Source: Scolanthus callimorphus (lineage: Eukaryota > Cnidaria > Anthozoa > Actiniaria > Edwardsiidae). Taken from it: a stretch of 64,000 bases of DNA. Both the position numbers and the translations under genes were made by a program. Shown here piece by piece: positions 55,501 through 64,000 of this stretch. A model generated the notes under the pieces. It was not told the DNA's origin and made no database searches. It was given only the letters and a program-made list of their open reading frames with translations. The stretch is taken from assembly GCA_033964015.1 (NCBI GenBank), contig CM066917.1:32067951-32131950 (forward strand). The letters are read 5' to 3'. Each line of letters starts with the position of its first letter. The first letter of the stretch is position 1.

Positions 55501-58148
55501 TTATTAGTTTTTTTATATAATTCAGCATCTTTTTCCGGCGTGACGCCATGTGCTCTCAGATGTCTCAAGAGGCCAGACGGGCGGTCAAATTCTTTTTTAC
55601 AAAGTCCGCACACTTTATTAACACAGGCTTTATCATGGACATACTCGGTGTTAGAACTTGAAGTCTTCCCAGTTTTGCAGCGCCGACAGGAATTGTTCTT
55701 CTGGTGACGTTTTAAATCCGCTGCAAAACAAAAGCGAATTTGCAAATGCTACAAACGTGAGTTCTCACATTATTGTGACGATCAAGTGACGCCTGATGTT
55801 TTTCTTCATCGTGAATTTCTTGTCGCACTGAGGGCATCAAACAAAGGACGATTTTTATCATGACATTTCAGATGCTTCTTGAGCTCTGCGTCCCGTTTGA
55901 AGCTTTTCTTGCACTCGGGACACTCGTGGTTTCTATCCGTCTTATGCACAAAGCGATGTTCTGCCAAATGCGCGTGGATGCGGAACGTTTTATGACATTC
56001 TTCACATTCAAAAGGTCGGATTCCATTATGAACACGCTCATGCTCTAGTAGTTTGTACAGCGTCATGAAACTCTTTTTGCATTGATCACAGTTAAACTCG
56101 GCGGAAATGTTCCCCATGCTCTTCACTCTACGATGTATCTTCCTATGCCGATCTCGAGCCGTCTTGTGCTGGAAGCCCCACCCGCATCTCTCGCACTTAA
56201 AGGCCTTTCCTGTGGCTTTCTCTAACAGTTCGAGTTTCCTTTTCTGCTTCTGGTGTTTTTTAAGATGATTTTTGAGATAATAACGAGCCCGAAATATCTT
56301 GCCACATTCTTCACAAGGGAACATCCTCTTAACTCGCTCTTCGTGGGTTTCTTAGATGGCATTTTAAAGCGCTAGTTTTTCGGAACTTCCTATCGCATTT
56401 GTGACAAGCATGCAACTCTGGATGGTGCACCTTCTTATGTTTTGTCAAAGAATACTTGTGCTTAAAACGAACTTCACACTTGTCACATGCAAACTTCTTT
56501 TCTTCTTTACGTCGCAACCGCTCTTCCTTTTCCCGTTGACGCTGTCGTTTCCTCTCGTGGCTTGCCTTGTGCCGTAAAAGCTTGGACTTGCAGGAGAAAC
56601 GTTTGCCACATTCTCTACAAGGATATGACACCGGAACATGCGTCTTCTTGTGTTTTTCCCAAGCAGACTTGTGCTTGAAACGACGCCTGCACTTGCTGCA
56701 TACAAACTTCCTTTCCTCTAAGTACCGAATTCGCTCATGACTGGCCGCATGCCGGGCAAGTTTGTAGTTTGAAGTGAAGATCTTGCCGCATTCTCCACAA
56801 GGAAATCTATTTTCCACAAATCCTCGCGCACTTTCAGCCTGAAAGTAAAGAAACGTTAAAGCATATAATTTGAATGAGTGCACTCAATGTGTAAAATGTA
56901 ACGCCTATAGAAACTGTTGGCTCCTTCTATCTATGGATTTTCTACTAGCTACTAGCAGCATTGTTTGAGGAATCTGTAGAATTTATCATAGTTAGTAGGC
57001 AGACACACCACCCTTTGTAATACAAGGTGGTCTAAAATGGCAAAATATAGTCCTAAAGACAAGTTCTAGTACCTATTGACAAGTCAGGCTCTTCAAACCA
57101 AAAACGCACCCCCCTTTCCAAAAACCTGGATCCACCCCTGCTTCTAACTAAGATTATGAGGTATATGTGTATCTCCACAAAACGACCAAAGCAGTGCATG
57201 GGAGTTCTAAACTCCAATCTTATTTCTGATTTAGGTCGAAAAAGATTCAAACCTTTGTTTAAAACTCAAACAAACCCTTTTCGTGGAGAAAATTAACTAA
57301 AGAAGGGCAGGGCATCCTCCACAGCTATGGCCAATTATGGCGGACCCAAAAATAATCATTAATAATCACATATTTGAAGAAACCCTTTTAAGTGAAAAGC
57401 CTAAGCCTGGCACAAACGGCACAACTTTGTTGTGCAACAATGTCCAACATTGTTGAATGCAACATGTTGCATCCATTTGTGGCGTGTGTTGACAGTTGTT
57501 GGAACTTGTTGTATGATGTTGAACATGTTTGAAACCTGTCAAACTTTTGGCACAACAAGCTTTTTTTTTGTTCTGTGACCAGCGAAGCATAACACAACAA
57601 TTCGTTTGTGAACTCACAACAATGTTTGACTCGTGCACATGCATTGTATACTGTATCCATGGAAACAGTGTAAACAATAGATTTTTATCCCAGAATACAT
57701 TGCACCACAAGCAAGGTGAAAACATTGTTGAGACGTGTTATATTAGTTTGCAGCAATGTGCAACATTCAACAACATACAAACAACATTTTGCTGTAACAA
57801 AGTTGAGAAATGTTGAGTCCGTTTGTGTCAGCTTAATTGGTAAGTAATAACCCAAACATTAACAAATGCATTCTTTGCTCAATGGAAATTAATCTTTCAG
57901 GGTTTCTCAGAAGATTTCCCATCTAGGAAGTACAAACTTACAGTAGGGTTGTTAAGTGAGCAGTCCTCTTGATGAAGTCTCACATGTACATTTGCCGAGT
58001 CATCATGATAACAACAACTTGACAAGCACATCCTGCTAGGACGGTAGTCATGTTTGGTTGTCACTTTTATCACTACAAAGGAATGCACCACATCAGAGTT
58101 ACAGTGACTATAATACAATATGTTTGATGATTTAAGAGGACTTGCCAT
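48992..58148 (-). CDS. Multi-exon C2H2 zinc-finger protein with about 40 fingers
   Basis: This is a putative DNA-binding nuclear regulator; I do not recognise an orthologue. Exons on the minus strand: 57942-58148 (start MASPLKSSN, donor GTAAGT), 54548-56838 (first fingers), and 53451 down to at least 52575, with the C-terminal block 52547-48992. The first two junctions are phase 0. A finger is completed across the second junction (LLKHK joined to VVHSRER gives H-x3-H), which supports the chain. Single-base frame breaks occur at about 56355, 55780, 55725, 55262, 54800, 53275, 51945 and 51565. In each case the C2H2 spacing continues in the next frame, mostly at homopolymers. One long gene is favoured; two adjacent genes split near 52550-52575 are possible. 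Confidence 0.7.
52575..53451 (-). CDS. Zinc-finger exon 3, five fingers and a Ser/Arg-rich linker
   Basis: The acceptor is ttttag at 53452-53454. Three near-identical fingers of the form C-x2-C-x-x-VFNVRE/DDLRxH-x3-EH follow, then CTVCYKSFSFDKNLRRH and CDHCDHSFYRKDMLDRH. A linker with RTPRRSRSSKK comes next, then a TAG at 52575-52577. One extra A in the A5 near 53275 shifts the frame between the second and third finger. The frame after the TAG is the same one that leads to the next block's methionine at 52547. Confidence 0.7.
53774..54061. mobile_element. TIR element with 'ccaccctggaattt' array in the zinc-finger intron
   Basis: The ends GGGCAGTCGCAAAAAAAATC and TTTTTTTGCGACTGCCC are inverted, followed inward by C or G runs. 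The core repeats 'ccaccctggaattt'. Both sides carry AAT (53771-53773 and 54062-54064). Confidence 0.7.
54380..54445 (+). repeat. Poly-G tracts
   Basis: Two runs of 10-18 G separated by atgggggtacaagtgattg lie in the intron between zinc-finger exons 2 and 3. They could form G-quadruplex structures. Confidence 0.6.
54548..56838 (-). CDS. Zinc-finger exon 2, about 18 fingers and an acidic triplicate
   Basis: Fingers in order include CGECGKIFTSNYKLARH, CSKCRRRFKHKSAWEKH, CRECGKRFSCKSKLLRH, CDKCEVRFKHKYSLTKH, CEECGKIFRARYYLKNH, CERCGWGFQHKTARDRH, CDQCKKSFMTLYKLLEH, CEECHKTFRIHAHLAEH, CPECKKSFKRDAELKKH, CGLCKKEFDRPSGLLRH, CSECGVGFASADDLQVH, CSTCGINFSNNDELEMH, CEVCSKAFMYKHFLEYH and CPDCGKTFQTITQLLKH. 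Between them (about 55030-55395) lies a threefold tandem of about 41 residues (VTLFEASSDNGILNSS, then LEGNSTQSTE), acidic and Ser/Asn-rich, resembling an activation segment. Basic linkers such as RKRQRQREKEERLRRKE may be nuclear localisation signals. Confidence 0.75.
57085..57141 (-). repeat. hAT-like MITE end
   Basis: AACCTGGATCCACCCCTG preceded by CGCACCCCCCTTTCC looks like the right end of a CAGGGGTGGATCCAGG-type element. No left end is visible. Confidence 0.4.
57402..57835. mobile_element. TIR element with 'caacatgttg' array
   Basis: The ends TAAGCCTGGCACAAACGG and CCGTTTGTGTCAGCTTA are near-inverted. The interior is rich in degenerate palindromic 'caacatgttg/acaacattg' units, so most of it can fold. 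It lies in the intron between zinc-finger exons 1 and 2. Confidence 0.6.
57942..58148 (-). CDS. First coding exon of the zinc-finger gene
   Basis: This open exon of 69 codons starts at ATG 58148 and ends ...CSLNNPT at a GTAAGT donor, in phase with the next exon's AESARGFVEN. It has no finger and no domain that I recognise; it contains a Cys-Cys-Tyr-His patch (LSSCCYHDDS). It may instead be partly untranslated if translation starts later. Confidence 0.5.
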
Positions 58149-59365
58149 AGAACTTTGAACAATTTTGTAAACAAGCGGTCAAAAATGAGGTTACTGAAAA
58201 GAAAGGACTAGATTTTAGTATCTTTTGAAAGGGGAGAATATAGGAATGACTCTGCATTAGGCTGTGAAGAAATGTTAAAGAAAACTCTAAAAACAATTTG
58301 GAAATTTGCTAAGCTGAGGAAAATGGGTGAAAAATTCAATTCCAATGTCGATAGCACTCGAGCCCCTACAGGTCTGAATAATCATTGAAACTGATTCTCA
58401 AGTTTCCATCAAAATTTCTTTGCGGCCTAAACACAAGTCACTACTACATGGAAACCTTTGAAAGAACTAAAATCTTCTCAATAAACTCTATACTTTTCTG
58501 TAGCCCCTTTGGCCACTCATTGCTCGAACTTTAAATAACAATTCTTAACAACTTGGGCTGAAGTAAATTCATCCATTTTGCACTGTTACTGAAATTTACT
58601 GAGACTCTGTAAGCTAATGTCAGTGTGGCAATAATTATTATTTTCAAAGTTATGGATCAAGTGAATCAAGCACAACTCGTGAGATATGGAAAAATTCCCA
58701 TGAAAAGCGGTAGTGTTGAAGTTTATGTAGTCTACTGAAAGATGTGTCAGAATTTTTGCCATACTGGCACTAGATTTGTGTAATTCTGGAAAAGATCCAT
58801 GGAGAGAATTGGTACTTGTTATTTACCATACAATCACTTTTTTCACTAACAATTCCAGCAGAGTGGGGAGGGGACCTTAGGGTAATGCCCTCCATGGTGG
58901 GGGTATGGCTAATTTCTGAAATTTCACAAAGCATCTTACAATTTGATGGTAGTTTAAGCCCCTGCAGGATCTACAGTTGGCAAGAAAAACTGACAAGCAT
59001 TCTTATGCCAACTGCCCAAGTGCCCTGCATACAGCCTTTCGCAATTTGCCAACTAACATGATCCAGGCAGAGGGGGATGGGAGATATTTGCAATTGTGCA
59101 AGCAGTGCCTTTGCTGTGATGAAGGGAAAGGAGTTGCATTTGTACTCATGTACTTCCATCAAATTGTAAGATGCTTTGTGAGATTTTGAAATTTGGTAGC
59201 AGAAAAGGCATTTTCCTGCATTTTGAGGGCAAGATAATCAGCATATTCATGTATTCTATTGCTTTATATTGAAGTAATAATGAAGTTGCCAGTGTTCAGC
59301 AGTGAAGTAGACAAACCATCAGTAGCCACCTTCTATTGTAACCCCTGACATTAAGATGTATTTGG
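58149..59365. other. Presumed 5' UTR intron of the zinc-finger gene
   Basis: I see no coding exon, RNA gene or clear repeat here; the sequence is ordinary AT-rich DNA. Confidence 0.35.
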
Positions 59366-60281
59366 CAGGGCATCTGGGGAAGTGCGGTAAAAAACGGCAA
59401 AAAAGTGTGGAAAAGTGCGGGATTTTTTAGAAAAAAGTGCGGAAAAAAGTGCGCTAAAAGGGTCAAAACTGCAGAAAAGTGCAGTAAGTTATTTTCTTTA
59501 ATTTGTAGTTTGCGCTTTTGGGGATCATAACGAGTCATTTCTGTTGATTTTCTATTTGTTTTGTCATTTTTTAAACGTATTTTTGTTGAAATTGAGAAAC
59601 AGCTAACTTATAAAACTTCGCATGTTCAATAGTTTAGGTCAGAACATGGAAAAATGCAAAAAAAGAAGGGCTCGCCATGCGTGCTTGCACGCCATCAGCC
59701 ATTTAAAACTCGATCCCCACAAAATCACTGCAATAATAAACGGTCTAAAGTACTCCAAAATGTAAACTTCGTGCGAAAAAAAAAAACACTGTTTTGTCAT
59801 CACCATCTACGGTAAATGGCTCCGGCAGTTTCGTAGCATATTTACAGCTTTTAAGTACAAATTAACAAACTTCTAACATCTCCTGTAACGTGCGCCATTT
59901 GTATTTACCCATTTCTTACAAGATCACTATTGGCTATTTCCATCCAATTGCAGATCTCCTAATTGATGGTTTCTTGTACTCATGTTCAAACGGTCCTGTA
60001 GTGGAACGCCTGGTATTTTTTTTCGTTCGTGGCGATCGTATCGGAAGAAAATGGTAGAGTTTTCAAGGTTTTTACGCTTAATACTTAAACATCGACATAA
60101 TAAACTAGGTGTTGACCTGCAAATCTTTGAAATAACCGTGTTTAGAAGGATTTTTTCACACAATTTTTAGTCATTTTCTTAAAAAGTGTGGAAAAGTGCA
60201 AAGAAAGTGTGAAAGTGCGGTTTAGTGCAATTTTTGGGCAAAAGTGCGGAATTGCACTGCCGCACTTCCCCAGATGCCCTG
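59366..60281. mobile_element. hAT-like element with 'aaaagtgcgg' subterminal arrays
   Basis: The ends CAGGGCATCTGGGGAAGTGC and GCACTTCCCCAGATGCCCTG are perfect inverted repeats, with repeated 'aaaagtgcgg' just inside each. ATTTGG lies on both sides (59360-59365 and 60282-60287). The core has no transposase frame. Confidence 0.7.
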
Positions 60282-60969
60282 ATTTGGATTTTCCATTGAA
60301 TATCACAAACTAATATAAGTTCAATGCTGTTCTAACTTTATTAGACTTGTCCTCTAAGAAGTTTCTGCAAGAATTTTCTGATATTAGTGAGTTCAAACCT
60401 TCGTATCAAACACATCGAAACCAATCGAACAATTGGTTTTGGCAATCAACACACTCGTCGCGAGCTCTCATTTTTAACAACTTTCGAATTCTTCTTCCCT
60501 TTTTGGTGATGAGTTTTTAATGTTGTCAATGTTTTACTGGCAGTCTTGGGTAATCTGACTGGAAAATCCCATCATGAGTGATGCAGTGTTTGGGGAAGAA
60601 AGTCGACTGTGTTCGATCTGTTCGATTGCCGAACCAAACGAGAACCTCGAGAACCAATCGTTCGATTTGGTTCGATTGATTTATCGTTCAAAACGGTTCG
60701 ACTGACTTCTTGGCTGCATATGTCCCAGTTTTCTAACTTGCTCATTTATTGTGCTAAACTACTGTGAACACAAACACGGTATTGGTAGACGACAAACGCT
60801 TATGGAGGAAAACAAATAGACAGACGCTCTCTTTCCATTTGTCGTTCCTTGATTTCTTTACTAGTAACAAATTTTGAAATAATATTGTTAAGGAAGAGGG
60901 AGCTCTTATTGCAGCCCAAAAGATAGATGAAATATGGATCAAAAGAGTAAAATGTGAAAACATAAACTC

Positions 60970-61260
60970 ACCATCACTCCAGACGCTCCAGATGAATAAT
61001 GCTCGATGCTCTCGATGCTCGACAAACACCCTGCGCATGCGTTTGGGGTACCGCTGGCACCATTCTCGTACCCAGCTCCCCGCTCGTCTGCTCGAAGGGG
61101 AGGGAGACATCCATTTGAGGACCTTTGCTGATTGGCTGGTTTTGAACGTTGGTGCATGCGCAGAAGATCTTTCTCTCAATGGCTCTGTATCAAATCTCGC
61201 GCATGCGTCAGTGGCTGTCACCAGAGCCTCCCCGTGAAAGACGAGCCGGGGAGCTCTGGG
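60970..61260 (-). promoter_or_regulatory. Probable promoter and 5' exon of the zinc-finger gene
   Basis: A minus-strand GTGAGT donor near 60970 follows a GC-richer segment with three NRF-1-like palindromes: TGCGCATGCG at 61032, TGCATGCGCA at 61153 and CGCGCATGCG at 61197. No other start site is evident for the zinc-finger gene, so I assign this exon to its 5' UTR. The segment is bordered by inverted copies of a CCAGAGCTCCCGGCTCGTC-type repeat. Confidence 0.4.
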
Positions 61261-61740
61261 TAAGAGAATGCGCTGGCACTAAATGAAAGGCGCGCTGGCT
61301 GGCGGCAATATCTAATTATTCGTATTCCTAGCCTCCTACTCAGCAACACTGGCGAGGTTTTGAATGACTTTGGAGAGGGACTGCAGCCCCATCCTGTAGG
61401 CTCAGATAAATTATGCCGTAAATTTGTGCAAGGCTCGTGAAGAACCGCTTCGCTCTGTATTAGCCATTCATGGCTATTCGCTCATATCAGGTCAGAAGTA
61501 CAAACACACTCAAGCTACTACAAATAGGCTCAGTGACTTTGTAACGTATAGATTTATGTAATATGTTTGTAGCCGGCTTACTGGCCCCTTTGTGTAATTC
61601 AGCTATTAGGAGCATCAGAAGCTCATAAGTACTCCTACTTATGAGCTTCTGGGAGCATACAGTCCCAAAAACCTCTTGACCCCCTCCCAAGTATCAATAA
61701 AAACCTCAAAGCCCCATCAGGCAGTTTTTATAAAAATGAA

Positions 61741-61741
61741 A

Positions 61742-61772
<31 letters not shown>
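61741..61772 (+). repeat. Poly-C tract
   Basis: About thirty consecutive C residues follow aatgaaag. It is probably the internal C run of a degraded element like those described above. Confidence 0.6.
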
Positions 61773-61773
<1 letters not shown>

Positions 61774-62146
61774 AGACCGGATGAAATGTTGGGGCATGTA
61801 GATACCAGACCATTTCCTGTATTTAATTAAGACAATTAGGAATTTCCTGTGACTGCACCGCATGAACAGTTTGTTGTAATTTTTACAGGCGTGCATCCTC
61901 TTATTAATTAATGTCACTGCTTCCAAAAAATGTAGATGACCCCTCACAGAATTTCAAATTTTCTGGTGACCCCTACTTGAACGGGCCAAATTTAACATGG
62001 ATCCCCCTTAATTCTTGCCAGCCCACCCCCTGGCATAAATAATGAATGCTACCTTAGCTACAAGTCAGAGGAATAAACACAAACACATCTATCTATCTAT
62101 CTATAATTTCCAGCACTGATACTATAGTTGGAGCCGGCATAGTGCC

Positions 62147-62354
62147 GCTGTCACCAGAGCCTCCCCCTTGAGGTGACGAGCCGGGGAGCTCTGGGTACGA
62201 GAATGGCCTCCCGCTTCCTCCTCAGGCATTTCTGTCTGAACTGAAGGAAAGAAGATATGGAGTTCGCGGGCAAGGAAGCCGGAGGAAGCGGGAGGCCATT
62301 CTCGTACCCAGAGCTCCCGGCTCGTCACCTCAAGGGGGAGGCTCTGGTGACAGC
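62147..62354. mobile_element. Palindromic MITE, CCGGGGAGCTCTGGG family
   Basis: Two arms of about 80 bp (GCTGTCACCAGAGCCTCCCC and, on the right, its complement ending GGTGACAGC) surround a short centre. Partial copies lie at 61050-61277 and 62815-62880. Confidence 0.75.
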
Positions 62355-62963
62355 CACCGACTTGCACCTACGCATGCTCAAAAGAATGAATTGGTGTTTT
62401 TATGCCCCACAATTACTTTAAGAACGTTCAAGTATAAGGCATATGTTAAAAAGACGACTAGAGAACGGATGTCAGTGTTATTTTGACAGATACGTTTATG
62501 TAAAGCGAGATTATGCTTCATTTCTGTACGCGTGCGCGTCCATATCAAGAACATTTCGCCAAAACTGTTGTTTTGCCGCCGTTGCAAAACTTCCTTATTA
62601 GGACATCCCCCCGTACCTTATTTGGATGGTCTGTAAGTACTTTTCCTTATATCTCAGCGAAAAAAGCAGAAAGATTTACCAAACGTATACTCGAGAAACA
62701 TCGTTCTCCTGGCCGCCATCTTGTTTTTGCCCCCGCCGAGGGGCCTGAGACGCGATTTGAATTTCAACCAATCAGCGAATGCTCTCAAAATGATGTCACG
62801 ACAGAGCCCGCCCTGCGAGGCGACGAGCCGGGAGCTCTGGGTTCGAGAATGGCGGGAGGCAGGTCACAACCCCGACTTGGCGTATGCGCCGAAGCGCAAA
62901 GAAACAAGACACAGGCGTGCGTGTAATACAAAGATGGAAAGTTATGGTTGTGGTTGTTATGCA

Positions 62964-63268
62964 CATGGGCGTAGCCAGGGGGGGGGGGTTCCAGGGGTTC
63001 CGGAACCCCCCCTCTCCCGCAGCGGAACCCCCCCTCGCCTCTGTTCTAGACCGACTTATTACTAAAATTCGGCAATATCTAATAGACAACAATAAAAGCT
63101 CCAATAAAATGTAGCAAATTTCTTCAAACGCTAGTTTTTTTTTCCCGAGATCAATATTTTTGGCTTGGTTTCCTGTGGCGAGAACGCAAAAAACGGCCGA
63201 TTTATGTGGAGTTTTTTATTTTTTGAATTTTGGAACCCCCCCTCTCATAAGTGCTGGCTACGCCCCTG
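62964..63268. mobile_element. hAT-like MITE, CAGGGGCGTAGCCAG family
   Basis: The left end CATGGGCGTAGCCAGGGG and the right end GCTGGCTACGCCCCTG are inverted. ATGCA flanks both sides (62959-62963 and 63269-63273). The inside repeats 'ggaaccccccctc'. Confidence 0.65.
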
Positions 63269-63397
63269 ATGCACTTCTGCGTATGCTTTCTTCAGCTGGT
63301 TTTATCGACTATTAATCGATTACTAATAACAAGCCTCGTTCCCAGGATTTTACCTTCGCTTTTGAGGTCATAGCCTTTAAAATTAAAATCTCGTGCC

Positions 63398-63761
63398 CGG
63401 GAGGGGGACTCCCTATATTATTCGAATGCTAGGGGTGACCGTCGTATTTTTTAGGGGTTGAAATCGGCGATCTGGTATTTTTTAGGGGTTCGAAAATAAA
63501 AAAAACGGTATAGTAAGAAAAATAGGTATTTTTTAGGGGGTTCTCACGCAAATAAGGTAGTGTTTTTGAAAGTCGAGAGGATACATTTGATGTATATTAA
63601 GTAAACGGCCAGAATAAATTTAATCTGTCAAAATTGTTGGTATTTTTTAGGATATTTTCAGAGAGGGGTATTTTTTAGGGTGGAAATTTTTTCCGACCAG
63701 GTATTTTTTAGGGTCAAAATTCGAGTTTCCCGACGGTCACCCCTAGCATTTTAACCTTAGC

Positions 63762-63794
<33 letters not shown>

Positions 63795-63795
63795 A
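63398..63795 (-). repeat. 'ggtattttttagggg' element
   Basis: Starting CCCGGGAGGGGGACTCCCTA and ending in a run of about 30 C, it repeats 'ggtattttttagggg' and contains GGGGTGACCGTCG at the left and CGACGGTCACCCC at the right as an inverted pair. It is related to 11756-12039 in reverse orientation. Confidence 0.6.
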
Positions 63796-63874
63796 TCCCC
63801 AAAGGGAATGTCGTGACTATGACAAGTTGTGCTTCGGCCTCACCGGGACCGTTGAGAATAGACAGACTGGCAAT

Positions 63875-64000
63875 ATGCAGACCCAAGCTGCTATTGTATT
63901 CCTCTTGATCAGTCTTATTCTAGCTCCCTGCCTAGCTGAGTTACCTAGCATCCAAGTAAACCCGGAAACGCAGCGCTTTGTTGACCCAGATGGCAGAGAA
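63875..64000 (+). CDS. Start of a secreted protein, endoglycoceramidase-like (cut by window end)
   Basis: The ATG at 63875 opens a frame to the window edge, 42 residues. A classical signal peptide is visible: hydrophobic core AAIVFLLISLILAPCL, likely cleaved near CLA/EL. After it, IQVNPETQRFVDPDGRE matches my recollection of the N-terminus of animal GH5 endoglycoceramidases, where it leads into a HGVN motif. Those enzymes cut glycosphingolipids and are found in cnidarians such as Hydra. Only the first exon part is present, so catalytic residues cannot be checked. Confidence 0.6.
   Translation, partial: MQTQAAIVFLLISLILAPCLAELPSIQVNPETQRFVDPDGRE

Overview
This is a stretch of animal nuclear DNA. 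It is intron-rich, repeat-rich and AT-leaning, with GT/AG introns, C2H2 zinc fingers, LINE and MITE copies and TTAGGG-type repeats. The INTS8, TP53RK and DHRS4 orthologues, an endoglycoceramidase-like start and the repeat style suggest an anthozoan cnidarian, perhaps a stony coral. The phylum is an inference; I could not search any database.

Layout. Positions 33-8774 are one ISL2EU-type DNA transposon with 659-bp terminal inverted repeats. It carries a SAP-SWIM-YqaJ-PHD nuclease gene (+) and a THAP-DDE transposase gene (-) that is split by a nested LINE (about 5125-7855). Positions 8777-10493 are non-coding 5' flank. Integrator subunit INTS8 (+) occupies 10494-38746 in 31 coding exons that I joined by phase and by recalled similarity to human INTS8. 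Its intron 23 (22216-35402, 13.2 kb) holds a splice-donor-bearing tandem array and a 12.5-kb TIR element packed with nested repeats. A small mitochondrial ATP5MJ/6.8-kDa-proteolipid-like gene (-, 39778-41258) is divergent from TP53RK (+, 41513-42193), a KEOPS kinase. DHRS4 (-, 43693-46968) is a nine-exon SDR gene ending in a peroxisomal-type tripeptide. A very large C2H2 zinc-finger locus (-, 48992-58148) has roughly 40 fingers and a Gly/His/Gln/Thr-rich tail; its probable promoter lies near 61000. The last 126 bases start a secreted protein resembling an endoglycoceramidase (+).

Two themes run through the window. First, conserved coding blocks repeatedly break by one base, mostly in homopolymers (INTS8 exons 1 and 11, the ATP5MJ-like exon, many places in the zinc-finger locus and the transposons). 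This looks at least partly like consensus error in the source assembly, so 'broken' genes here should not be taken at face value. Second, many different non-autonomous DNA elements share one architecture: a short GGG- or CAGGG-type TIR, a run of G or C, then a degenerate internal minisatellite. Several have target-site duplications that can be read directly, two of them against an empty site elsewhere in the same window.
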